Shown here: positions 35,719 through 47,801 of the stretch, piece after piece | Numbering within the stretch: position 1 is the stretch's first letter | Layout: each line of letters begins with the position of its first letter | DNA from: Thuidium tamariscinum | Lineage: Eukaryota; Streptophyta; Bryopsida; Hypnales; Thuidiaceae | Assembly (NCBI GenBank): GCA_947034885.2 | Contig: OZ019759.1 | Coordinates: 7,132,501 to 7,196,500 of the forward strand | Direction: 5' to 3' | Length of the DNA: 64,000 nt | Notes under the pieces: generated by a model | Seen by the model: the letters and a program-made list of their open reading frames with translations, nothing else | Told to the model about the DNA's origin: nothing | The model's database searches: none | Translations under genes and position numbers: made by a program

Positions 35719-36128
35719 TTCGCTGTGACGCTTTTGAGTGACTATTGGAATCCCATGACTTTCGATTAGCCAAACTCCGCTAAGATTCTTCTTGAAAAGT
35801 CCGATAGGGCTTGTCTTGACACTTTTGCACTAAATTGTCTTTCGAATATTAGTTCATGCTATCTCCTGGTAACCGTGTAATACTTTGTCTAATCACCTAA
35901 TAAGATGTAGAACTTGGTTCTAAGGAGTCTTTTAAGGTACTTTGGAGTAATTCTAACCAATTCCTCATCATTACCGGGAATTGTATCCATCCTACTACGA
36001 ACACTCTTTTTAGTTGATTTTTAACCATAATAACCCTAAATATGAGCAATAAGCGAAAAAAAGAAAAATTCAAGGCCTAAGTGACAATGACGGGGCTCAC
36101 ATGCTCCGGGGCTCAACTCAGTGTAAAC

Positions 36129-36668
36129 CTACTGGTTGAGCAGGTTCGGAAGACCCTCACCCATTTCCGGATTGAGGGATCCAACCAAGGCCCTCACCTT
36201 CTTCAGCACTCCCTCCATCTTGGCCTGGTAATCCACCAAGATGGTAAGGAGCTTTGATCTGGTCACATTCCCTTCTTTTATCAACCGAGCGGAAAATAGC
36301 TGGGCCTTCACCACTACTTCCACTGGTTAGTCCACCAACCCTTGCAGGTTGTGGACCAGGGTGGTAGCCTCGCTCACCTTACCGTTGGCGACACTGAGGT
36401 CACTCTCCAGCCAATTCACCGTGCTCTGGAGTCTGTTCCGCTCCTCTTCCACCTTCTTCCGTCCCGCCTCAGCCGCCCGGGTCTGATCTTCCGCCTGCTG
36501 GATCCGTTCCGTTCAGATCCAGGCTTCGTCCTCCCACTTTCGGATCTCCTCCTCCTTCTTCCGTAACACCTCCTGAGTTGGAAGGTGGTCCAGAGCTTCC
36601 GGGATATCTTCGATCTTTACTCCACCCAGCTTGACGGAGATCTACTTGAGGAGTCCCTGGTAACTTAG
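36129..36668 (-). pseudogene. Coiled-coil ORF (gag-like?), interrupted by the CACTA end
   Basis: One frame of 180 codons runs from the CACTA border at 36668 to the stop at 36129. It is highly charged with heptad-like spacing (LRKKEEEIRKWEDE, AEAGRKKVEEERNRLQSTV, KMEGVLKKVRALV), so a long coiled coil is likely. In-frame stops at 36642-36644 (TAG), 36513-36515 (TGA) and 36327-36329 (TAA) can each be a C-to-T change in CAG, CGA or CAA. The N-terminal part is missing because the CACTA terminus begins immediately upstream. Retrotransposon gag proteins and plant structural proteins can both look like this; identity is open. Confidence 0.45.
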
Positions 36669-36695
36669 CACTATAGGAAAGCCTCGTTTTTTGCG
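36669..36695. mobile_element. Left terminus of a CACTA element
   Basis: CACTATAGGAAAGCCTCG begins exactly where the coiled-coil ORF is cut, and the base composition changes here. CACTA is the invariant end of this superfamily. The adjacent TAG (36666-36668) would be the 3-bp duplication, but the matching right end was not found. The TNP2-like gene at 50536-55114 supports an autonomous element starting here. Confidence 0.6.
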
Positions 36696-39600
36696 GCAAG
36701 TGCAAAAGCGTGCGTTGACGTGGAATGAAACATTTGGCATGTGAACCGTGAATGTCTAGATAAACTCGTCAGAATAGACAAGCCAAAAACATAAGGAAAT
36801 CGGAGAAAACATAGCGCGTTTCGATAAGAACATAAAGGAAAACTGGGCAGAATTTTGTTAAAAAAAGGTGTGGAAAAAAGCCACGTGTCTGCCATGTCAT
36901 CGCCACATCATCATTGGCGGGCCCCTCCCCCAAAAAATTTTGCACCTGCCCCTCGTTGATGTGGCCAGTGACGTGGACTTTTCAAAGACCTTCCTGCTGT
37001 GGTTGCTGTCACGTTTACTGTAACGGCACAGTGTCTTCTGGAATGTCCGCAGCGTTGTTGCCCCTGCTGTTAGCAGGTACGTGTTCCTGTTTTGGACGAT
37101 GCTTACTTCCATGATAGACTGACTTGGTTCGTTTTAGGAGATGTTCGTTTCATTTTATTCTATGTCCATAACGCTAGAATTTGACATTACTTTTCAGTTC
37201 ACGATGCGACCTTCACGACATTGCCATGCATAAGCGTCTGTGAGTTTGTACGTATGTGAGTGTGCCTCAGTGAACAGAGAAGGAGTGTGCAATAATTTTC
37301 ACACGTCATTCATTACATGGGCACGAAGAGACTTGAAAACATACAGCCCAAAGCTTGTCATTGCTGGGTACATGCAATGTTTCCTGTATAGCATCTTTGT
37401 TGTGTTGTTCGCAGTGGTCATTGCAAACATACGTGCTGATTAAAATGTCACAATTGGCATTCAGCTGCGTCCACTAAAGCACTGTCTGACACCTTCTCTC
37501 GTCATTACGTGTGATTCAAAATGCAAGATAAGGAACAGAACGGAAACCACAGAAGGTTCGCATTGCCTTTATACATGTTAGGGTACACAAAGAATACAAT
37601 GTTCAGTTCTGCAAGACAGACTTAAAAGCCCAGGGCTATTCAAATTCATTAATGTCCTGACCTACAGTATTTAACACAATGAAGGTTTGGCAATTCACTA
37701 ATCATAACATGTTTCATAATGTATGAGACAATTCCATGACGCCACCTCATGTGTGTGATGCCATGCTCAATCGTCTGTTAAAAAAATCATGTTTCATTGC
37801 TGTATTTTCAATAGTATACAGTAAGAACTTGTACTAATCACTGTGCCTCAACCGCATACATTAGTGCTATGGAAACACGGTTATCAGGCACATGTTTCGG
37901 TAGTGAAGCTAATATACAGAAAAACTATAGTGCATGCAACAGTGTCTTCTTCTGGGTCATGGAACCTGTCACATGGACCAACTCAGCAAGCACTAACTGT
38001 TTGGTCACTTCTTACAGCTAATGACAATCTCTTCATACCAGAGAGAATGTGACCACTCAATGGTTTCTCTGTACGACTCAGTTCCTTGGCCTGTTTGATG
38101 AACTCGATCCATGGAAACGGTTGCTAAGCATCTGTGTACTGTGCTACCCTGCACTATCCATACCTCACATGTGCAAGAATCGCTATTCATGATGACTGTG
38201 TGTATCTCCATTTTCACCCACTACACATACAACTTCTCGAATTTCAAAGCATGTGGGAGTACCAATCACTTACAGAACCCCTGGCGTGGAATAATAAATG
38301 ACGACCTGCACAGTCGACTTCTGAGTGCAGCATACCTCCGCGTCCTCGATCAGCTAGAGCAGTCGTCACGAATCTTGGAAATAGGTCCTACTGCGCGTAA
38401 CTTGCAGGTCCTGCAGCTCACCCTCCCGTAGTATATGATATATACATTTTCCATGTAACTTCAGGAAGGCCTCCGGCACTGCCTTGTTCACTTCAGTACT
38501 GCCCTGTGTTTCACCTTGTATGTCGGATTTTAAATCTTTGGGGCTCCTCATCTCCCGGAATTGGCAACTCGCTTGCTGTTGATGATGTCTGCACAAAGGA
38601 CATGTGGAGAGAGTTCTGTCAAGGGTACCCATTGCACTTTACCTTCCTTTTCTTCCCACGGCATCCGTTGCACATGCAGCTATCTGTGATGCCGAAGCTG
38701 ATTCGTCGAGCGCGCAATCCCTGAACTCTGTACACCTGAATGTCGATATGTGCTGCCTACTTCTTACATTGACGACTCCCCCATGACCGTAGTTCATGGC
38801 ACAGTAGAGTTGCACCGTGTGACACTGTCATGTAAGATTTTCATGACAGTGTACACTTCGATCAAGTGATGCTATTGAAGCGGCACTTCCGACATTGCAA
38901 GCTCACTGTCACTTCCATGCACAGTGTTGTTACCAGCGCAGGTCGTGGTACAAGTTAGATTTCTGTTGACACAGACACTCCGCAAGCAATATGAATGGGT
39001 TGATTTCGAGTTTCTTGCGTAGAAGTTTCAGCATTCTATGTTTGCCTTGTAGCTTGAAGCTTCGTACTTCAGGATACGACAACTGAATTTTTCCATCCTA
39101 GCCCTTATACAGTTAGCAACAGCATCGAGCATGACGTACTGAATACCTTATTTCAATTCTTCATGCATCTCATTCCCCCCGTTCCACTTCCTCTTCTGCA
39201 CTACCTGGCAGGCATTTGTACTTCCGTCAGTGCATTCTAAAGATTGAACAGACCGGTTCAGCAATTTCACAGTCAATGCTTCTACGCTTCGTAATCATTT
39301 ATTTTCTGTGAGACACCGTACCCATCTCGTGCATGGTGGCATGCTTGCGATCCAAGTTCATTGCTTTCCGACTGGACCCGTCAGATGACTCTGCCGCCCT
39401 GCATAGCCACATGCCCGGCCACAGGCAAATCGTTAAACTATGCATCATCCTTCATAGTGAGTAATTCAAGGGTTGCTTTGCGCGATAAGAATCGCAGCGC
39501 TGCAACTTACCTTTGTCAATGGATCACGATTAAAGAAGTTCATTATCACAGTCAGAGTGCACCTCCATCTGCTCACTTTCTTTTCTGAGAATTAGAAATT

Positions 39601-42600
39601 GTCATCGACCTGCTCTACGGTTTCATGACGTTCTGTAGCGAATTCGGACACGAATAGAACTTATCAAATGAACGCTCTTGTCACCCTCGAAGCATGATGA
39701 CCACGAGAGACGGTGTCACATTCTGAAATACAAGAGAATAGAAAGTTTTGAACCTGCGCTTTCACAGATCTCTGAGTCCAGCTTCTGTAATGCGTCCTTG
39801 TCAGCGGCCACCTCAGAACAAGCGTCTCCTCAGGAACTTCGGAATTGGGTGCTCCCGATGTTAAGGACTGCTCGGAGCTCAGTTGAACGCACTTGGGCAG
39901 TGAACTTGTACACCTGCCCGTCTTACATGCGCTCGAATCAGTGAGGCGGTCGTTAATGACAAGGCACTGTCAGCTTGAATACCATACTGCGGAAATCGAC
40001 TAAGTGTAATGCAGTCGGTTCTGGCTAAAGACTGTTATCATGCACGTATGGCAAAAACGATTTAGGTACTACGTGTACGGATGGTGCCCCTCAACTGCTC
40101 TGGAATCAAAGATTGAAGGCGTCAACATGAGAATTAGGCCTGACACATTGCTTTAAGGTTTAGGAACAGTGGTTTTGATGCAAGCAGACCTTCATCATTA
40201 CTAATGGAAGCTGGGAACCTTCTTATTATGCGACCACCATTATTTCACCGCATCCCGGTTCGCCGAACTGAACTTGCAAGATGCGTAGGGCATGTCACAC
40301 ATACCATTCACGACATTGGAAAGCATTCACTGCTTTCCAACTTCTAATATTACATACTGGCAAGTCGTTTGCCTGAATCAATACGATTCTGCACATAGCT
40401 AACAGTGTCCGGCACACTCTGACGAGGAATGGCATTAAGCTGGGGCTTCTTGCTGTACATTGATTTTTACTCGGCGAGTTGGTTAACTTCTGTGAAATTT
40501 TACCGGAACTACTGTTCTGTACGGAAGCTGCACATAGTTCACATGACAGGATGACAATGTATTACTTACCTCATTCACAGTGTAGTAGGAAGTCGATTAA
40601 GACGGCACAGCCGCACTGCAGCTCAACTCCTGAAGTATGGTCTGCATTACATGAGTGCATGAGACGTCAGTGAGCGCTAAGTAGCATCGCATACCTTGAT
40701 TTTGCATTTCATCTAAGGCCTTCACTCAGCCATGAGGAATGGAAACTGATGTTGCACGGAGTATGCAAGCGTTCACTGTAGACAAACAGAACCTACTCTG
40801 CCCACAACTAATGACACTGCATTACTCATATATCACAGACCAACTTCATTTCAGACATGAACCCCTCTTCTTATGTCCTCCTTCCCTATTATGAATGAAC
40901 AGTCCAGAAAGGCGACCTATGCCTGTGGCAGTTGCAGCGGATTTCCATGCCCTCAACCTTATCCACAGTGTATAACTTTGTTACCACAATTCTGGACTTC
41001 ATTGCCTTCTGTCATTACATATGTAATATGTGTATGTGGCATTATCACGGCTACACCTCGAACTCCTGGTACCAGAACGCTTTTGGCACCTGCACATAGC
41101 ACTACCAAGCTCTTCTTAAAACTTCATATGCCAAGACCTGCACATCCTACTGAAGTAGCTCTGCATTCTGAGTAATTCAAGATTTAAGTCCTTGCACCTG
41201 CATTTCAGTTGAACAGTGCACCTGGACATGGCAAACAGTCGGAGAGCCGTTGCATCTATGCATGTGGCTTACACAGAGCTCTTTGAGGACCTTTGCTTGT
41301 CCAACGATGTCCACCTCCACAAACCAAATTCAGGTCCAGCACGTCTTTACGAACCTACTTGAACTGCAAGTGAAAATTTTTGGTAAAGTAGCCTTCCATC
41401 AAGGTGCGGCTTCTGGGACGTGCAGATTTCCAACTCCAGGTCCATTGTCGTGCACTTGTGGGAAGTCCACCATTCAGTGGAATTTTGGATCTGCCCAATA
41501 CATATACAAGCACAGTTAGCCTTCAAATGAAGCCTTCTCTGCAATCGTGACCCTTTCATGATTACTGCTAAGACCTTTCACTCTCATAGTTCTTTTTATA
41601 CTCAAAATTATACTTCGTCAAAGACATGCCTCGACCTATTGAAGATGGAGGTTGGTCTTGCCCATCGCTTGTTTCACTTTCAGACGTACTTTGATGGAGC
41701 TCTGCTGCCGTTTGGGAATGTGGAACTCATTGGAAACGATTCTCCCCGAACCTTCATATCACGGTAAAGTTTTTGGGAAGCGCCCAGTACAACTGTGCGG
41801 ACTTGCAGAAGTGTTATAACTAAACTGAACAGAAATTTAACATGAATGACTGACAATGAGGAACTACATTTGGACGCTGCGCATGCCAAGATTACAAGAA
41901 GCTCACATTTTTTCATAAAGCGGTTTAGCTGAAGCTCTCCTCCTTGGCCTTCAGAAAATTCAAGTATTCTTCATTGTTGTATGCCATGGATTCAACGACC
42001 TGTACCGTCAGTGGACTGCCCGGGCTACTTCAATCGAATTTTAATGTCGACCACATCTACATATGAAGTGCCACTGCATCGCATTCAGCGCTTCCGAGTT
42101 CATGAGTGAAGAAGTAGTTGATGCACGAAAAAATCATCTCTCCCGCATCGAAGGTACTCACTACGGTGGACTAGGGTGCAATGACATTGCACGCTGAATC
42201 CAGAGTGAGCGTCTTCAACCCTTACAACATGGACACGCCACAATTGTTTGAATTAAAAAAAGGTATAACACTATTCTCCTCAATGAACAATGCAGATTAG
42301 TTGGAAGCAGCGTAGGGTACTATACAGTTTGCTAACTTTTACCTGCACTGAAAATGCCATCTTCGACTTCCCTTTCACTACGTGTGACCGGTCGCCTAGC
42401 ATCCTTGTATGGACATCTGGTTTAGGGTTAGCACCTGCCCTTCTTGCTTCGGATGCACCATCTGCCGTCCCCTACCTTTGGACCGAACCTCTGCTTCACT
42501 GCCGCTTGGACTAAACCTCTGCTTCACTGACGTCAGAGGTCCAAGTCTTCTGTATATTCTGCACTCCAGAGTAAGGCACACACCACGATTTTCTACATTG

Positions 42601-43250
42601 CTCAATTTGCCATCCTGGTAGTCAGCGTTTGACTTCCCTTGTACTGTGACATTTGCAAATTTTTCTTTGCTGCGAACGTGCACGGACAGTATGATGGCAG
42701 TGAAGTCCCTTACCGCTTCTCAGAGTATTGGACTTCCAGTACTCCATTACCGTCACTAACCCTTCGTTCAATGAAACCGCAGATGTGGATTTGTCGGACC
42801 TACTTTCTGGGCATGGCAAGCTCACGGAACATCCGTCACACTGTGAAATGAGGGTGGTCGTTCTTTCGGAAAAAGGACCATCACTCTACAGCATCCACAG
42901 CACATACATATTCCAACATCCCTTTCCCTCCAAAACAGTTCTAAACATGCGGTGGGAGAATTGGTTCAGTTTCCATTCTCGTCGCACAGACAGTACGCTT
43001 ACCCTGTCATGCAACATCTGTTAATTTCGCTCACAGAAGATTCACCTTTCCATTACACTGGCTAGGCTTCAATTAGTGTAGTAATTTTGTATATTGAAAA
43101 CCAAAACTTGAGTTTCACATAAGGGAAAATAAGTCTTCCAAGACTTACAGTGGACTCGTATGAAATGACTGTCCCTTGGTACGCAAGCTACATTCTGCTC
43201 ACTAGGACAGCGTCTCTCATCTACACGTAGCATTTTGGAATGCAATTCTG
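36696..43250. other. Non-coding left part of the CACTA element
   Basis: This region shows no convincing protein. Short words acagtgt/acactgt recur in both orientations (for example 37028, 37939, 38822, 40404), two of them extended as acagtgtcttct. A clean hairpin gacactgtcatg-taagatttt-catgacagtgt lies at 38821-38852. CACTA elements carry short subterminal repeats bound by their TnpA protein; these words are candidates. Captured host fragments may also be hidden here. Confidence 0.4.
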
Positions 43251-46200
43251 CTAGGGCTTAAAGGTCTGACAACATACTCTTGAATAACTGTCCGCATACG
43301 CTAGGGTGGCTACTTCGACCACCACTTCCGCGACCCATCCTTGGGGGGTGCCTGACATTCCAAAAAACGCCCTCTGCGTCTCCGGTGTCCCGCAGCGTGT
43401 GACAACCTGTACAAGGCGAAAATGTGTCTTCACTTCTTCTTTGAACTGTCCAGTTTCTTCGCCGATGCCACCTGATGGTCAGTACACAAAATCTTAGAAA
43501 TCCTTATCTTAAATTAGGAGCGTTGGAATTTGGTTTGCACGGTCTGCTTTGGAGGCCACTACGTGGACTCCTTTTCACGAACCAGTAGTGTTCACAGCTG
43601 GTTTTTGAAATCAGAGCTTCTTAGGAATTAAAGGCACCTCACACTACAGAGGAGTGCATGATAATGAAGTAAGGTGCGTTGGTAGAAGATCAGACCTTCC
43701 CTGCAGTGGACTTGGCTACATGTGCCGGAGTGCCTTTATTCGGTGCCTGAGACTTGACCAAGGACCGAACAGTGCGGCGCGGCTGCATGGACGACTCCAC
43801 TTCATCACGAACGAGAGGGTCCACCTGGGAAGGGTCCACCTGCAAAAGCTTCTTTCCAGAGAGGTCAGTACTGTCGACAAATTTGGGACAGTGGGCGTCC
43901 AACTGAATGTATCCTCACTGCCACTCAATGTCAACTGCCGTTCACATACATTGCTCCACTGCTATTGGATTCACGAAACGTCGGTGCATGCAAGTATAGT
44001 TATTTCATTTATCCAAACAAGTGCAAAGGACTATCTAAACCTCTGTTGCGATTAGATTTCGATCAATAGCACGCCTATTTCTTGCATTGAAGTCTGCTGT
44101 TGGTGCCTTCATGTTCTCTGTTTCATGCACCTACTACTCCGCGTTCACTACACGAATCCAACTTCCGTGCCACTGGAAACAGGAAGACCAATATTATAAT
44201 TTTGATGAATTTCATGAGGGAACAACGTCCACGAGGTTCTCAAATAGAAGATCACGAAATGCAGTTGCAACTGCTGGTCAGTTGCGTACCGGAAATGGGG
44301 CTGCTGTTCCTCCCCCAGTAGCTGGCACTCCCGAGGATGGTATCACTCCATCATCGTGCACTGAAGCGTAGATGTCAGTCTCCTCTGCGGCTCTAGGCTT
44401 CCCGCTACCGTCGCCAACATTTGTGAGCGACTCCAAGGCTTTCTGAAGAGACTTCGGTGCAGGACTGGCTGTGACAGCGACCGGGACGACAGGGCACTCC
44501 GTTGGGATGATCGGCACACTAAGGGATTCGGGCACGCCACAATCTTTGACTACGGGATTGCCATCCTTTGCCTCATCTTGCACTACGGAGTCCACAAAAG
44601 CGTTGGCTTCTGAAGACAAGGACTTACTGGCTTCCTTTGTCATGGTGGGCTGGTTGTCCTCCGCTTCATAGACAGGAACTTGCTGATCTAATGACACGAA
44701 CAGTTGGTTGTTGTTACTTCGACGTCCCTTCAGTAACTCGTACAGCATTGCCTCCAAACGCGACTGAGAGTCATCTGTCTTGCTCTGGTGGAGAACCATG
44801 CATTCCTCCATGGCAAATAACCGCGAACGCATTTGTTCTATCTCCGCTGCATTGTCAACTGGAGTGATGCGGCTCTCCTCCTCCTGGCGGGCAAATTCTG
44901 ATGCCACAGCAGCGTCCACCTCCGCGGCATATGGTGGTTGTTTATTCAGCATTGTCTGCAAACAGACCGCAATTTAAAAGAACTTGAATTCAATGGAAGT
45001 CCTCTCAATCTCAAGGAAGACACATCGCATGTATGGGACTGACCAGCAGTTGATCATTGAAGCGGGTTAGTTTGATGCACAGCACCGCATCTAACGATTC
45101 TGGGAAGTACAATTTGAGGTCAGCTTATCCAGCGTGGCCTCTTCAGTAAGAACACTGAAATGGCACTTGAGCTACTCACCAACTTCACGAGCATGTCTTT
45201 CTCTATAGCCTGCAGTTGCGATGCCTTTGAGCCCTTGCCTTTTCATATAGATCTCATATGTTCCGACTTCTGCTTAGCCGCTGGTGTAAGTCGCTTCGCA
45301 ACCAAGGCATTCCACTGATCTCGGTCAAACTCAGCGGGTCTTTTCCTACCCGCATTAATCAGTTGATTTGCCTTCTAATGATTGTGAATCAGTGCCTTTG
45401 TGATGAGCGGTCCCACCCACTGGTCACTCAGTTTCTTTGACGGTCCAATCAGCTGCCAATCTGAAACAGTACGATACATGTTATTCCACTATTTGCATGA
45501 AAGGAAGAAACAAAATTCACAAAGCACTTTGACAACGCTCTTCATTTCAAAGGTGCAATAACATGCAGAACATCATGGACGTCAATCCCAGAATGGACGT
45601 TACCACAGCGTACATGGCCAGGTGAACTTTCATTACTGTAAGTCACTTGTTGCTGTACCGTACTTAAAGCAAAAGTTCAGTTCAGGTGCTAGCATCAGAC
45701 AGAATGAAGCGTTCGTGGTTTACCATCGTAAATCCGCTGATAGAAACGTCGTCGGTCGGCCTTCTCTTGCAATTCCCAACCTTTTGTAATATCTAAATCT
45801 GTTGAGAAGAGGCGCACATCTTCTCGGAGGGACTTCACCATCCGCCCATTGGGAAAGCCTATCTCATCCACCGTGATGGGCTTCTTCATCGAGGTACCTC
45901 CCACGTCCACAAGACGCGTGACAGGGACATCTGTGTAGTGCTCATCTGCACTACTATCTGCATAGTCCTCATCAACTTCATCTGCTGTTCTTGAGCCATT
46001 GCTATACAGACATTGTGGGCTTCAGAAGGTCAGTTCCTCATCCAGAACTAACACACAGTTCAATATCAAAACGGCTACAGAAAGATGGGAACGGCAAGTT
46101 AGAAGGACCCGCTTTCTCTAGCAATCGAGGGTTCATTGCAGTACTTCCTCACCGGTCACTCATTAAAACATGCAATGTGCACCCTCTTTAAAATTATGTG

Positions 46201-47801
46201 CATGGTGACGTCTACGTGGACAGCTCTGTGACACGGGATAGCTTCACTCGACATACAAAACGAAGGACACTAACTTACCTCTCATCCAGATCTTCCTTGT
46301 GGACGGGATGCCTCGGAGATTGTAGACGATCTCCGTCTGATGACAACTGGGTCACTGCTGCCCTGACTTTCTTCTTTCTCGGAGGTGTCAGTGGTGAGTT
46401 CGCCCTGGACTTTCCCTTTCCCTTTGCCAATGTTGCCCTGCGCTTCTCTTCATCAAGTCTGGATCTTACCTCATCAACGAGTCGCACTCTCTGCTGTCTT
46501 GGCCGCGTGGCTGGTACGTCGTCTCTGTCGCTGCTCTCCAGTGACACAGGCTTGGGAGCTTGGTATGTGCGCTTCATGCCACGAGGGGGCGACATCTTGC
46601 TTGGCCTGGAATCCGAACGAAAGAGCGTGCGCAGAAATCCCTGCACAATCTAAGTCTATGAGTCACGAAGGAAGAAAACAACTAGGCAGTTCATCTGCGG
46701 TTATAGATCGTGTAATTCACATGGAATACAACAACTGCTGGCACACTAAGAAGCTCCCAAGCACATCCATCGATCTCCACCTGAAGTCCACCTGGTAAAC
46801 GGAATTTGTCCAGGGAAACATCATACGCAACATAGGCAACTGGATCGTACCAATGGCAACCAAATGTCCCAGACACGCGGCGACGCTAAATCTCTAAGTT
46901 CCAGTCGCTTACATGAATGCAAACTGCGTCTTCCCAACGACTACACTACTTCTAAACTGTGCAACGTGCAATAATAATTTCACAGTTAACATTCATTCTC
47001 GTGCACCTCATCGAATTCAGTCCACTGATTTGAGTACGGGCAGCTGATATAACACAACAGCTCGTCCCTTTTAGACACACACACAAACATAACAAGAGCA
47101 TTACATAAGTAATTTCTAAACACTCACACAACAGGGCAGGCTGAACATGAGTAACGGAAGGCCCGAAGACACTGCAATTCAACAAAGCTTGGATCCAGCA
47201 AACTGAAAGCGCCTCGGTACTCCTCGAATTACTGAAGCAGGAATAATGTTTCGGAAAACATGGGAATGCAGATATTAGCACGACTTATATAGTGTGAATT
47301 GCCTACCTACTGCCGTGTGGTCACACCATTCCAGGAGCGCGCCTATGCCCACATTGTCGACTACACGTCGGTCTAGCCATTGATGGGCCGCCAATCCCGC
47401 CATGGCTACCACTGAGAACTTTATGTGCCAGGCAGCTACGATAACTACTTCAGCACGCAAACACAAGCTCAAAGAAGTTATAACAGTTAATGACAAGGTG
47501 TGCCAACATAGCTTACCGTATTGGCCTCAGTGTCTCCGAATTCATTCCTCTGATGACATGGTTCTGCTACTGCGTGCGAGTCGGTGCGGCAACTTGCTTC
47601 TCGATCTGTCAGCGCAGGTGGGCACGATGAGCCGGACATAATCGCAGCTGCGGGTGGCCAAGACACGACGTGTGCGACGAAGCTGTCGAACACTCTTCGG
47701 GCTTCTACGGACACCTCGATTTGGAGTGGGCGCTCGTCCGGTAAGGGAAACCCTAAATCTCCGATCTTGCGTCGCACATTTCCTTGTGAGCTGATATCCA
47801 T
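43251..47801 (-). CDS. Multi-exon partner gene of the CACTA element (TnpA/Ptta-like?), degenerate
   Basis: Minus-strand exon candidates: 47517-47801 (MDISSQGNVRRK..., GTAAGC donor), about 46691-46876 (FGCHWYDPVAYVAYDV), 46280-46640 (basic, TTGTGCAG acceptor, GTAAGT donor), about 45725-46005 (acidic, then PITVDEIGFPNGRMVKSLR), 45180-45460 (WQLIGPSKKLSDQWVGPLIT ... SKASQLQAIEKDML) and 44278-44957 (coiled-coil-like, then Pro/Val-rich). A last piece may lie at 43251-43433. The 45180-45460 exon resembles Ptta/En/Spm-type plant transposase domains in layout (W-rich start, KSEHMR, GSKA). It contains a TAG and a TGA in frame. Exon phases could not all be reconciled. By position this would be the second CACTA gene, a DNA-binding TnpA-like protein, here on the strand opposite to TNP2. 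Confidence 0.4.

Larger units (their letters stand above)
32617..36128. other. Unidentified element DNA, possibly LTR-like
   Basis: No coding exon was recognised. The zone holds a minus-strand TATA box inside a hairpin (about 34877-34932), a 54-bp direct duplication (35611-35718), and long stretches without structure. A promoter between two minus-strand ORFs would fit a long terminal repeat, but no second repeat copy, primer-binding site or polypurine tract was found. Confidence 0.3.

Noticed and set aside
36669..37933. Short CACTA element ending at ctatagtg near 37933
   Set aside because: Only the last 8 bases mirror the left end, and the flanking triplets (TAG, CAT) do not match.
46198..46653. 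Plus-strand ORF opposite the basic exon at 46280-46640
   Set aside because: The minus-strand frame has matching splice sites at both ends and biased charge; the plus-strand ORF is its shadow.
47275..47496. Second exon (GLAAHQWLDRRVVDNVGIGALLEWCDHT) of the minus-strand CACTA partner gene
   Set aside because: It reads like protein, but no acceptor gives a phase compatible with the donor at 47517; left out of the exon list.
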